IMG/VR virus record: IMGVR_UViG_3300046008_000291
Span: 113,659-177,658 of that record
Length of the DNA stretch: 64,000 bases
Strand: one strand, 5' to 3'
Source of the DNA: a virus
Below the pieces are notes generated by a model. That model searched no databases and had not been told where the DNA came from. It saw nothing but the letters and a program-made list of their open reading frames with translations. Below are positions 35,103-43,484 of this stretch, piece by piece; the first letter of the stretch is position 1; every line of letters begins with the position of its first letter. The position numbers were made by a program, and so were the translations under genes.

Positions 35103-37503
35103 TGTGTTCTACACGGGCCCAAAGCCTGGCTTATTTCCATTTGAACTGCCAGCTGATACACTAGCGGAAGCTGCTAGTTTAAGTCGTACTAAGTTTTTTT
35201 GGTTCGTCGATGGACAAAATGATTACACAGGATTTGATTTTAATTTTCAGGCAGTGCCTTGGGAAGAACATCAAATACACACATGGCCAAATCAATGGCA
35301 GGTTGACGGAGGTGTATATTTTGCTAACAAATATACTATACAAGATCGTATACATAATTACCATTCAGACACCTATACACATCGACTACCCAACTTAGAT
35401 TATTGGGATTATCGTGACTGTGACCCTGCTAGTGTAGATCAACGGTGGGCACCAGATCCATTGGATCCTCCTTACATCTATCAGTTTCCTGTTAAGTGGG
35501 GGCGCGAGCAAGTAGATGGACCACGGTATTGCGTACCAGGTGCCGCAGAAGTAAAATACCTATACGACTTTACAGCAGAGTTTAATCCACAGTTAGAATT
35601 ATGGACTGTACCAGAAGAAATTAATGCTGAAGATATTGATTTTACCTGGCGACCTGATCCTGACCATCCTCCTTACATCTATCACTTTAGTTCAGAGTTC
35701 CAAGTGAGTTCTGGATTAACCTATACAGTGCCTGGTGCAGTCGATGTCAAGTTTGTGGACATGATGCCCACTAAGACGGGCAATGCTATACAGGTCTTGG
35801 ACATATTCTTTATTGATAAAAGCAATGCCAGCGCGGCTGTGCGTTATGAAATGTTAGTAGATGAATATCCGCATGCACAAAAGATACGCTATGCCAATTC
35901 AATGATGGATACTATTGCTCGATGTGTTACACGCAGTAAGACCAGTAAGTTTTGGATAGTCAGTAGTGAAAACATTTACACAGACTTTAACTTTAGTTGG
36001 CACGCTGAACCTTGGCAAGGCCACATGATGCATGTGTTTGGATCACAGCATCAAAAGTGGAGCGATACCTACTTAATTAATCGCAGTGAATTTACTCGCT
36101 GTAGGGCGTGGGCTCGGAATCTAGAAGAGTTTCCTAATCTGCATTTTGTCACAGATCAGCCTGTGTATATTCCTGATGACCTGCATGACATATACTTTGT
36201 TGATCACGGTAATGACAATGATCAACTTGAACAACTGCAAAAGAAACACCCCGATATCAAATCAACTCGTTATGTTGATAACTACCTCGATACCTTTAAG
36301 CGTATTATGTCAACTGCTTCAACAGAACATGTATGGATAATCAGTAGCCTATGTGATTATACACGCTTTGACTTTAGTTGGCAACCGGAACCCTGGCAGA
36401 AAGAAATGATACATGTGTTTCCTAGTGCTAACCAAGCTCGTGGTGATACATTCTATATACATGTTGAATCATTTAAACAACAGATGGTTGAACTTGCTCT
36501 GTTAGATTGGTTCAACGTTATTAACTACTGTGAAGAACAGCGTGTTCCAAGACTACCTATGCCCGTGCATACTTACCAAGGAGATAATTTAATCACTGCG
36601 GTTAGCGAACACGAGTTTAAACATCCATATACTTGGTTTTGTAAACGAGATCGTGGTATAGTGTATAACCCTAGCATTTGGTACGCAAAAGATAAGAAAA
36701 TCGTCTCGTTTACGCCCGATAATAGCTATGTTTTGGCACCGAGAGAGGCCAAAAACTATATCAGTACACAAGTATACTATTATCCATATATTGATAAAAT
36801 ACCGACGTTTTATAGCCCTCAACAGGATATTATTTTTATCAGTTATGACGAAGTTGAAGCCGATGCTAACTGGGCCAAGCTAGGTAGTAAATATCCTAAT
36901 GCTAAAAGACTGCATGGTGTAGAGGGAATGGAAAATGCTCTACGTGCGGCTGCTGAATTAAGCGAAACTGAATGGTACTACGCTGTATTTGCTAAAACAG
37001 AAATACATCCTGGGTTTGAATTTGATTTTAGTCCTGATTACTTTCAATTGCCCAAGCATTATATATTCTATGCACACAATGAAGCCAACGGATTAGAGTA
37101 TGGTTATGCAGGAGTTATATTATACAATGTTAACCTTGTTAAGACTGTGACTGAATTTGGTATTGATTATACTATGAGTGCACCGCATGCTGTTATACCT
37201 AAACTAAGTGCTATTGCACATATAGGCGCAACTCCGTATCAAGCCTGGCGCAGTGCATTTCGTGAATGTGCAAAACTTGCACAGATACATGAAGAAACTG
37301 GCTGTATTGAAACTAAACATAGACTACACACATGGACAACCACAGCCCGTGGGCCTAATGCTGAATGGATATTAAAAGGTGCCAACGATGGTGTTGCCTT
37401 TTATTCAGCCAATAAAAATTCCCATCAAACACTTAAACAAGCATTTAGATGGGAATGGTTAGCTAGGCAGTTTGCGGAATTGTATCCCGAAGTTGATCGA
37501 TAA
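35095..37503 (+). CDS. Four-unit repeat protein built from degenerate glycosyltransferase-like modules (802 aa)
   Basis: Four related units lie at about residues 1-85, 235-335, 365-460 and 578-700. Each has a DIxFxS/D strand, a (V/I)-containing spacer, a FWxV core and a PW...HxFPS-type end. The last unit (FISYDEVEADANWAKLGSKY, AKRLHGVEG, YQAWRSAFRECAK) closely matches the single-unit protein at 19828-20724. The DGD of that protein is replaced here by DGQ, SSE, SSL and FAK, so catalysis is doubtful. A second repeat, PDPxxPPYIY, occurs at about 120-130 and 187-196. It may be a glycan-binding or scaffold protein. It ends tail-to-tail with the leftward cassette, overlapping it by 41 bp. Confidence 0.65.
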   Translation: MFDVFYTGPKPGLFPFELPADTLAEAASLSRTKFFWFVDGQNDYTGFDFNFQAVPWEEHQIHTWPNQWQVDGGVYFANKYTIQDRIHNYHSDTYTHRLPNLDYWDYRDCDPASVDQRWAPDPLDPPYIYQFPVKWGREQVDGPRYCVPGAAEVKYLYDFTAEFNPQLELWTVPEEINAEDIDFTWRPDPDHPPYIYHFSSEFQVSSGLTYTVPGAVDVKFVDMMPTKTGNAIQVLDIFFIDKSNASAAVRYEMLVDEYPHAQKIRYANSMMDTIARCVTRSKTSKFWIVSSENIYTDFNFSWHAEPWQGHMMHVFGSQHQKWSDTYLINRSEFTRCRAWARNLEEFPNLHFVTDQPVYIPDDLHDIYFVDHGNDNDQLEQLQKKHPDIKSTRYVDNYLDTFKRIMSTASTEHVWIISSLCDYTRFDFSWQPEPWQKEMIHVFPSANQARGDTFYIHVESFKQQMVELALLDWFNVINYCEEQRVPRLPMPVHTYQGDNLITAVSEHEFKHPYTWFCKRDRGIVYNPSIWYAKDKKIVSFTPDNSYVLAPREAKNYISTQVYYYPYIDKIPTFYSPQQDIIFISYDEVEADANWAKLGSKYPNAKRLHGVEGMENALRAAAELSETEWYYAVFAKTEIHPGFEFDFSPDYFQLPKHYIFYAHNEANGLEYGYAGVILYNVNLVKTVTEFGIDYTMSAPHAVIPKLSAIAHIGATPYQAWRSAFRECAKLAQIHEETGCIETKHRLHTWTTTARGPNAEWILKGANDGVAFYSANKNSHQTLKQAFRWEWLARQFAELYPEVDR

Positions 37504-38449
37504 AATCCTGCGCTAATAACCAATCAAGATATGCAGGAATGCCCTGTTCGATATCCCATACAGGTGTATAGTCTAGCATGTGTTTAATCTTATCGCTGTT
37601 AAGTGTATCGCGATTAGGATAAAACGCATCATGTGGTTTAATAATAATTTCACCACCTAATCTTTGTTGTACAAGTTCAGCGGCTTCTAAAATAGTGCGC
37701 CCACGGCCACGTGTACAGTTAAAGATTTGATTAACTGCTGCCGGATTCAATGCGGCTTCTGTAAAATACCCTGCAACATCTTCTACAAAACTAAAATCTA
37801 GTCGATTATCTGGACCCTGTACTGTGATAGCACCATTGCGCAATGAACCTGCAGCCATTTGACTTATAACACGTACTACCATATCGCGTGTACCATACAA
37901 AGCACTTGGTCGCATAATAACATATTCTAAGTCATGATCCTGTGCCCAGATCTTAACCATACGCTCACCTTGCAATTTGTAACTACCGTATAGGGTTAAT
38001 GGATCACAGTCAGCAGTTTCATCCGGTGCGGCAGTTTTAAATTCACCGTAGACCATACTACTAGACGCAAATACAAGTCGTTTAACGTGATGTTGTGTGC
38101 AATTTAATAATATGTTAGCAGTAGCACTAACCATGTTATTGGCGGCATCAACAGGATTACGGTGCACCATCTTAGCATTGGGATATGTTGCCACATGAAT
38201 AACAACATCTGGTTTAAAATCATTAAACACACCATTAATAAACAACTGATCTTCGATGCGTCCTTTGAATACTTGGTCGGCATCAGCTAGTGCAATACGC
38301 TGTGCCAGTACTGGGTTATATTCCCAGTCTGGAAATGTATAGTATTGATGATAGCAGTCCACTACACCGATAGTATGTCCTAATGCTTTGAGTTTACTAC
38401 TGGTATGACTACCAATAAAGCCGTGTCCGCCTAAAATTAATATTTTCAT
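37463..38449 (-). CDS. NAD-dependent sugar epimerase/dehydratase, copy A (328 aa)
   Basis: Extended short-chain dehydrogenase: GGHGFIG (7-13) binds NAD(P), SSS at 129-131 and Tyr154-x3-Lys158 (YGSYK) form the catalytic site, and RPSALYG follows. It acts on nucleotide sugars such as GDP- or UDP-hexoses; the exact substrate is not visible. It is a paralogue of the epimerase at 42047-43009, at the other end of the six-gene cassette. It is the last gene of the leftward cassette, its start overlapping the stop of the DegT gene by 4 bp. Its 3' end overlaps the rightward 802-aa gene. Confidence 0.85.
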   Translation of the reverse strand: MKILILGGHGFIGSHTSSKLKALGHTIGVVDCYHQYYTFPDWEYNPVLAQRIALADADQVFKGRIEDQLFINGVFNDFKPDVVIHVATYPNAKMVHRNPVDAANNMVSATANILLNCTQHHVKRLVFASSSMVYGEFKTAAPDETADCDPLTLYGSYKLQGERMVKIWAQDHDLEYVIMRPSALYGTRDMVVRVISQMAAGSLRNGAITVQGPDNRLDFSFVEDVAGYFTEAALNPAAVNQIFNCTRGRGRTILEAAELVQQRLGGEIIIKPHDAFYPNRDTLNSDKIKHMLDYTPVWDIEQGIPAYLDWLLAQDFIDQLRDTIPQTA

Positions 38450-39504
38450 TTGAATGTCCTTAATGCATTAGTGATAGTGTTAATTTCTTCATCGGTTAAT
38501 GTGTGTTGACAGGGTATGCCTAGACTACGTTCACTTAACCATGTGCTATTATGTAATACAACATCACACAGATATAATTCTTCTTCGTGTACCAGTGGTT
38601 GGTAATACACTTGACTATCAACTCCGTGGGCTGTTAAATGATCTCTTAATTGCTGTCTAACTTCTAAATCTGCACATCGAATAATAAATTTATGCCAGGT
38701 ATGTTGACCTCTAGTAGTGGGAGCAATTAGTCTATCACTGGTAATGTTTATTATAAACTCTTCTGCTATGGATTGTCTACGGTCACGCCATTGTTGATGA
38801 TGATCGACACAACACAACACCTGTGCCGCTTCTAGGCTACTCATCATACTATTAGCACCAGCAGTAATAGCCACATCGCTATTGATGTTCTTACCATGTG
38901 TGCGCCACTTACGTGCCCACACAGCAAATTCATCATCATCTGTTAGTATTGCACCGCCACTGCCAAATGCTGGAATTGTTTTTGTTGGACTAAAGCTAAC
39001 TGCACTGGCTATACCCTGGGCAAGACTACTACGACCTTGTCTATCAAACGTTTCTATGCTTTGTGCAGCATCCATAACAAACGGAATGTCTAGGTCAGCT
39101 ATCTTATCATAATCTTGTGCTAGTCCAAACAGGTCAACACCTACAATACCATTTAATCCGCCAATGTCATTTAGTTTTACATGATAGTTAGCATCCACAT
39201 CAAGGAATATAGGAACTAGTCCGGCTCGTTCGATGGCATTAACTGTGGCAATAAATGTATAGCTAGGTACACCTATAAGAGATTCTTCAGGGAAATGGTA
39301 CTCTAAAATGCAACGTAAGGCGTCTGTACAGCTAGCAACTGTGATAGCATGCTTGCGACCACTATAATCGCATAACCACTGCTCTAACGCTAAAGTGCTA
39401 GGACCTTTTTGAGCCCATCCTTGACTGGCAACTAGATCCATACCGGCAAGTGCGGCATGTCTGATCTCAGACCAGATACGATCTAATTGAAATAGCTTGA
39501 TCAT
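38446..39504 (-). CDS. DegT/DnrJ/EryC1-type PLP aminotransferase, copy A (352 aa)
   Basis: Sugar aminotransferase family: SCTDAL near 59-64 (phosphate-binding), DVDANYHV, DAAQSIE and the PLP lysine at 175 in SFSPTKTIPAFGSGG. It would add an amino group to a keto-sugar nucleotide using glutamate or glutamine. It is a paralogue of the gene at 40995-42050. 4-bp overlaps with both neighbours indicate one operon with PIG-L deacetylase and epimerase. Sugar unknown. Confidence 0.88.
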   Translation of the reverse strand: MIKLFQLDRIWSEIRHAALAGMDLVASQGWAQKGPSTLALEQWLCDYSGRKHAITVASCTDALRCILEYHFPEESLIGVPSYTFIATVNAIERAGLVPIFLDVDANYHVKLNDIGGLNGIVGVDLFGLAQDYDKIADLDIPFVMDAAQSIETFDRQGRSSLAQGIASAVSFSPTKTIPAFGSGGAILTDDDEFAVWARKWRTHGKNINSDVAITAGANSMMSSLEAAQVLCCVDHHQQWRDRRQSIAEEFIINITSDRLIAPTTRGQHTWHKFIIRCADLEVRQQLRDHLTAHGVDSQVYYQPLVHEEELYLCDVVLHNSTWLSERSLGIPCQHTLTDEEINTITNALRTFK

Positions 39505-40142
39505 TTAATACAACGATACCGAACTTCGAAAGATTCTGCATAGGTACTACCCAACATCTGTCCACGTAGTGCAGATTGGCCTTTGATATTGTGCAGTAAT
39601 GTATCACTAAAGTAGCTATCATAACATTGGATAGCTTGAATTTTTGTATCGATGTATGGAGCAATGTCTACAAATATATTAGGTACGAATTCCTTGTTAC
39701 GATTAGTATAAGGTCCGCCTTCCATGCACCATAGTTCGCCTTGATAACGACGTAGACTACTGTTGACGATATGGAAAGTATTTACATGATCCTGATGATG
39801 ATCGCCCGGGCTGTGTGTGATGACTAAATCATACTCTTTGCCCTGCATGTAGGAATCAAGTTGTTCTACAGTGGCACTATCCCATTCCAATACAGGGCGA
39901 CCAGTTGCATCTAATCGATTATTGAGAAAGGTAAACTTAGTACCAATGACCCGTTCACTTGCTGAATATTCAGCAACCATTTTATCCTTGTCACGCCACA
40001 CGCTTGGACGCGGCACATTGTCATTACGTGCTACTACAATATCAAATTCTGCACCTTGATCACGGAATTTTAATAACGTACCCAAGCAACCTAATTCAAT
40101 ATCATCTGGATGTGCGCCCACTGCTAAAATACGTTTATACAT
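39501..40142 (-). CDS. PIG-L/LmbE-type zinc N-deacetylase (213 aa)
   Basis: Zinc motifs AVGAHPDDIELG (His11, Asp13/14) and HSPGDHHQDH (His110, Asp114, His115/116, Asp118, His119). Family members remove acetyl groups from GlcNAc-type sugars, as in GPI, mycothiol and bacillithiol synthesis. Here it would free an amine on the sugar built by the flanking oxidoreductase, aminotransferases and epimerases. 213 residues is a typical length. Overlaps are 8 bp upstream and 4 bp downstream. Confidence 0.88.
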   Translation of the reverse strand: MYKRILAVGAHPDDIELGCLGTLLKFRDQGAEFDIVVARNDNVPRPSVWRDKDKMVAEYSASERVIGTKFTFLNNRLDATGRPVLEWDSATVEQLDSYMQGKEYDLVITHSPGDHHQDHVNTFHIVNSSLRRYQGELWCMEGGPYTNRNKEFVPNIFVDIAPYIDTKIQAIQCYDSYFSDTLLHNIKGQSALRGQMLGSTYAESFEVRYRCIK

Positions 40143-40998
40143 TTAATTTCCTTGACATTAATTCTACCGTTTGTGTTACTCTTAACATATGATCCATATC
40201 TGCTCTTGGCTTATCACCACTATCAACACAGCGCATAAAGTCTTGTATCTGCGCTTCTAGTGGCGACTGCTTGGGATTAAGCTGCACCACCGAAGTCTTT
40301 GCTTCTTTAAGATTGCCCTCGGCATACCCGCCTTCAGTAATATGCAACGCTGTGTCATCTAACCATATCTGGCATTCATCACAGGTAATAACAAATTCTC
40401 TAACTTTAGTAGGCCACTGCCATCCTAATATTATTGTAGCACCTTTATTAGGATATGTCAATCCAAATTGTGCATAATCATATTGCGGACTATTATTTAA
40501 ATGAGTACCGTTCCCGTCAATAGTCAGCGGTAAACTATTGGTTAACTTATCGATTACACTGATATCATGCGGAGCCAAGTGCCAGGCTAGATCTATATTA
40601 GTCTGTAGTCTACCCCAATTTAGTCTGCGACTTTCTACGTGACGCACATTTAATGTTGACACAAGTTTTAACATATATTCTATGTTTGGTTGGAATAAAA
40701 GTATATGACCAGCTTGGTAGACTAGGTCCTGTGATCTAGCTAGCTCATTTAATTCTTGTTGTTCCGCTACGCTCATACAAGTAGGTTTCTCGCACAATAC
40801 GTGAATGCCCTGTTCAAGATACCATTTGGTCATTGTGTAATGTTGATCGGCTGGTGTGGCAATAATAACAGCATCTAATGTTTTATTCTGCCAACTGTCG
40901 CCGTTCTTAATATCCATGATGACAATAATAGCCTGATTACTAGCACTATTAACAATTTTGCTACCCCAATAACCTGCACCTGCTATGCCTAGTTTCAT
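40135..40998 (-). CDS. Gfo/Idh/MocA-family oxidoreductase (287 aa)
   Basis: NAD(P) site GAGYWG (7-12) and the family signature CEKPTCM with Lys71 of EKP. Members oxidise a sugar hydroxyl to a ketone, which is what a DegT aminotransferase needs next. WHLAPHDISVIDKL carries the family histidine region. It sits between the two DegT genes with 4- to 8-bp overlaps. A moderate sigma70-like sequence lies within it at 40433-40461. Substrate not visible; slightly short for the family (usually 320-350). Confidence 0.85.
   Translation of the reverse strand: MKLGIAGAGYWGSKIVNSASNQAIIVIMDIKNGDSWQNKTLDAVIIATPADQHYTMTKWYLEQGIHVLCEKPTCMSVAEQQELNELARSQDLVYQAGHILLFQPNIEYMLKLVSTLNVRHVESRRLNWGRLQTNIDLAWHLAPHDISVIDKLTNSLPLTIDGNGTHLNNSPQYDYAQFGLTYPNKGATIILGWQWPTKVREFVITCDECQIWLDDTALHITEGGYAEGNLKEAKTSVVQLNPKQSPLEAQIQDFMRCVDSGDKPRADMDHMLRVTQTVELMSRKLNV
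40433..40461 (-). promoter_or_regulatory. Possible internal promoter in the sugar cassette
   Basis: On the minus strand: TTGACA (40461-40456), 17 bp, TACAAT (40438-40433). It fits well but lies inside a gene, about 290 bp before the PIG-L start, so chance is possible. Confidence 0.3.
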
Positions 40999-42050
40999 TT
41001 GAATTCTCTTTTAACAGTAGTGGCAATTAATTCAACTTCACTATCAGTTAGAAACTGATGTGTAGGTATGGCTAAATTCATTCGACTATAATATTCTGTA
41101 TTAGGCAACTGAGCATTGATATTATATGCAGGCTGTTTGTAGGCAAGATTGCTGTAATATCTACGTGATTCGATATCTTTTGCTTTAAGTGCGGCTTCGA
41201 TTTGTTCTGACTGTTCACTTAATACAATATATTGATGCCGTACATTGTACCCTTGCGCAAATTGCGGAATAACCTCAAACAAGTTTTTAAATTGTTCGTC
41301 GTAGTATGCAGATATTTCTCTGCGACGACTGTTCCATTGATCTAAATGTGGTAATTTGTTATCAAGTAATTCTGCTTGTATACTGTCCAATCGACTATTA
41401 TATCCTACATGACTGACATTGAATTTACTTTCTTGTCCGTGATTGCGTAGCTTTTTAATAGTAGCGGCATAGTCTGCATTGTTAGTAGTAACTGCACCAC
41501 CATCACCCAAGCAACCTAAATTCTTAGTAGGATAGAAACTAAAGCAGGTTAGATCAGTAACACTGCCAACCATGCGATCTTTATATCTGGCACCAGTGGC
41601 CTGTGCCGCATCGCTGATAGTAGCTACTGGAAACTTAACCTTATCCCAATCACATGGCTGACCAAACAGATCCACACCGATTATGGCCTTGGTACGACTA
41701 TCTACAGCAGCCAAGGCATCATCCATGTTCATGGTTAGATATTGATCAACATCAACTAGGCGTATCTCTGCACCTAAGTTAGCAATAACTTCGTATGAGC
41801 TTAACCAAGTAAGTCCTACAGTAATAACATTGTCGCCGGGCTTAACACCTACTGCATCTAAACTTAATCGTAGTGCGTCTGTGCAATTGCCTACGGCAAT
41901 AGCATGTTCTGCTTGTGTATAAGCGGCAAAGTTGCTTTCAAAGTCGCGCACTGCTTTGCCTAAAATAAAGTCCTGTCTAGTTAATGTGCCTGCACATAAT
42001 TTATCTAAACTATGTTCGCGCTCATAATGAAAATCACTTAATTTAATCAT
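40995..42050 (-). CDS. DegT/DnrJ/EryC1-type PLP aminotransferase, copy B (351 aa)
   Basis: GNCTDALR (54-61), DAAQATGAR, and the PLP lysine at 176 in SFYPTKNLGCLGDGG, followed by RNHGQ and YNSRLDSIQA typical of sugar aminotransferases such as those making Qui3N/Fuc3N or perosamine. It is a paralogue of the gene at 38446-39504. It overlaps the epimerase B gene by 4 bp and the oxidoreductase by 4 bp. A soluble enzyme needing an amino donor and a keto-sugar nucleotide. Confidence 0.9.
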   Translation of the reverse strand: MIKLSDFHYEREHSLDKLCAGTLTRQDFILGKAVRDFESNFAAYTQAEHAIAVGNCTDALRLSLDAVGVKPGDNVITVGLTWLSSYEVIANLGAEIRLVDVDQYLTMNMDDALAAVDSRTKAIIGVDLFGQPCDWDKVKFPVATISDAAQATGARYKDRMVGSVTDLTCFSFYPTKNLGCLGDGGAVTTNNADYAATIKKLRNHGQESKFNVSHVGYNSRLDSIQAELLDNKLPHLDQWNSRRREISAYYDEQFKNLFEVIPQFAQGYNVRHQYIVLSEQSEQIEAALKAKDIESRRYYSNLAYKQPAYNINAQLPNTEYYSRMNLAIPTHQFLTDSEVELIATTVKREFK

Positions 42051-43009
42051 ATTTTATAATACTCAGAATTAATAAACCAGTTATAATATTTGTAAAAACC
42101 TTGTTCTACATCTACTGTAGGTGTGTAGCCTAAATCTTGTTGAGCACGGCTAATATCTAATTGACCGCGTTTAGGAAAACTCAAATCTCGTGGACCAACT
42201 ACTAATTGCCCTTGACCGGCAATTTTAATAGCAAGTTCGGCAGCATCTTTAAGTGTCCATTGACGTTGCTCACTGCGTGTGATATTATAGATGTTACCAT
42301 TGGCCTTATCAAGTGTTGCGGCCAATACAATACCTTGAGCAGTATCTTCTACATAGGTAAAGTCCAGAACTTCATCTGGACCATGCACCTTAAGAGTCTG
42401 ACCTCGCATGGCAGCCAGCATGAACTTACTGACCACACGGTCTTCGACATCCCACTCACCATATACAGCACTAGGACGAATAATCACATGCTCAAAGCAT
42501 CCACGTCGACTATAGTCTTCTACAAGTTTCTCGCCCATGTATTTCATAATACCATATTGGCCCTGCGGAGTACAATGAGCTGATTCTGTAACATCTGAGG
42601 TAAAGTCACCGTATACCATACTAGAACTTATATAGACAAACTTTTTAATATTATGTTCTTTGCTTAATTCTAGTAGGTTGATCAACCCAGTAGTCATAAC
42701 TTCACTGGCTAGTGCAGGATCTTGTTCTACTACTTTTTGTCTAGGAAAGCTGGCCATATGAATAATCACATCTGGCTGTTCAGTAGCAAACAAGCTGTTT
42801 AATCGTGTTTGGTCACGTATATCAATTTTATACGTTTCGCTGGTGTAGCGAGTGCGTCTGTGCGCAGCCAAGTATATAATCTCTGCAGTAGGGATAAAAC
42901 CGTAGTTAGTAAATGTGTCTACTACAACACATTCATGACCTAGTGCTTCTAAGAAACGTGTAACATTGTGCCCAATAAAGCCAGCACCACCTGTGATAAG
43001 ATATTTCAT
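42047..43009 (-). CDS. NAD-dependent sugar epimerase/dehydratase, copy B (320 aa)
   Basis: GGAGFIG (7-13), SSSMVYG at 128-134, and Tyr152-x3-Lys156 (YGIMK) give the extended-SDR active site, with RPSAVYG after it. It is a paralogue of the epimerase at 37463-38449 (shared SSSMVYG(D/E)F, GFIGH/S). It is the first gene of the sugar cassette: its start overlaps the stop of a 53-aa gene (ATGA), which ties the cassette to the early operon. Substrate sugar unknown. Confidence 0.88.
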   Translation of the reverse strand: MKYLITGGAGFIGHNVTRFLEALGHECVVVDTFTNYGFIPTAEIIYLAAHRRTRYTSETYKIDIRDQTRLNSLFATEQPDVIIHMASFPRQKVVEQDPALASEVMTTGLINLLELSKEHNIKKFVYISSSMVYGDFTSDVTESAHCTPQGQYGIMKYMGEKLVEDYSRRGCFEHVIIRPSAVYGEWDVEDRVVSKFMLAAMRGQTLKVHGPDEVLDFTYVEDTAQGIVLAATLDKANGNIYNITRSEQRQWTLKDAAELAIKIAGQGQLVVGPRDLSFPKRGQLDISRAQQDLGYTPTVDVEQGFYKYYNWFINSEYYKI

Positions 43010-43167
43010 CTACCGCGGCCCGCTGATTTTTTAGTAGGCTTGTTACTAGCAACTTTACCTTTAGGTGTGCCCTTGCCAGTATCAACGGTTAAGTTGGTAT
43101 GAGTGATGTTTTGTTCTGCTTGTTTCTTTTCTAATGCCTGCTTGACTAAATCTTTAAGTGATGCCAT
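43006..43167 (-). CDS. Small basic protein (53 aa)
   Basis: ATG at 43167 to TGA at 43008-43006, whose bases overlap the epimerase ATG. AAGGA lies 8 bp upstream of the start. The N-terminal helix MASLKDLVKQALEKKQAEQ is followed by a Gly/Lys/Thr-rich tail ending KKSAGRGR. No homologue recognised. The basic tail suggests binding to nucleic acid or an acidic partner. The ribosome site and stop-start coupling make it a credible gene. Confidence 0.7.
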   Translation of the reverse strand: MASLKDLVKQALEKKQAEQNITHTNLTVDTGKGTPKGKVASNKPTKKSAGRGR

Positions 43168-43187
43168 TGTTCTATTCCTTAGATAGT

Positions 43188-43484
43188 TTATAAAAATCTT
43201 AGTGCATAATCTGTATATTGTATTTGAGACACGTCACCGTAGAATACAATTTGTTTTAGATCGAGCATATAATTATCGTCAGCAGCCCACTGTAACTTTA
43301 CTCCGTTGTCTTCTACCCATTGTGCCTGCGGCGTAAGATTAAATTTTTCTGCCACCTTACGAAATATTTCGTATTCACTGGCTTCATTATTAGGCACTGA
43401 GCCGATGAAAAATCGAACACGTCGAGTGTTTTCAGTCTTAGACTGCCATTGGTGCTGATATTGGTGCAAGTGAGTTATAGCCAT
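43188..43484 (-). CDS. Hypothetical protein overlapping thyA (98 aa)
   Basis: Not recognised. Begins MAITHLHQYQHQWQSK (His/Gln rich) and has a mixed alpha/beta body (RRVRFFIGSVPNNEASEYEI, LDLKQIVFYGDV). Its start overlaps the 3' end of thyA by 47 bp in another frame. No strong ribosome site, so coupling to thyA translation is likely. No cysteines, signal peptide or membrane segment. Confidence 0.6.
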   Translation of the reverse strand: MAITHLHQYQHQWQSKTENTRRVRFFIGSVPNNEASEYEIFRKVAEKFNLTPQAQWVEDNGVKLQWAADDNYMLDLKQIVFYGDVSQIQYTDYALRFL

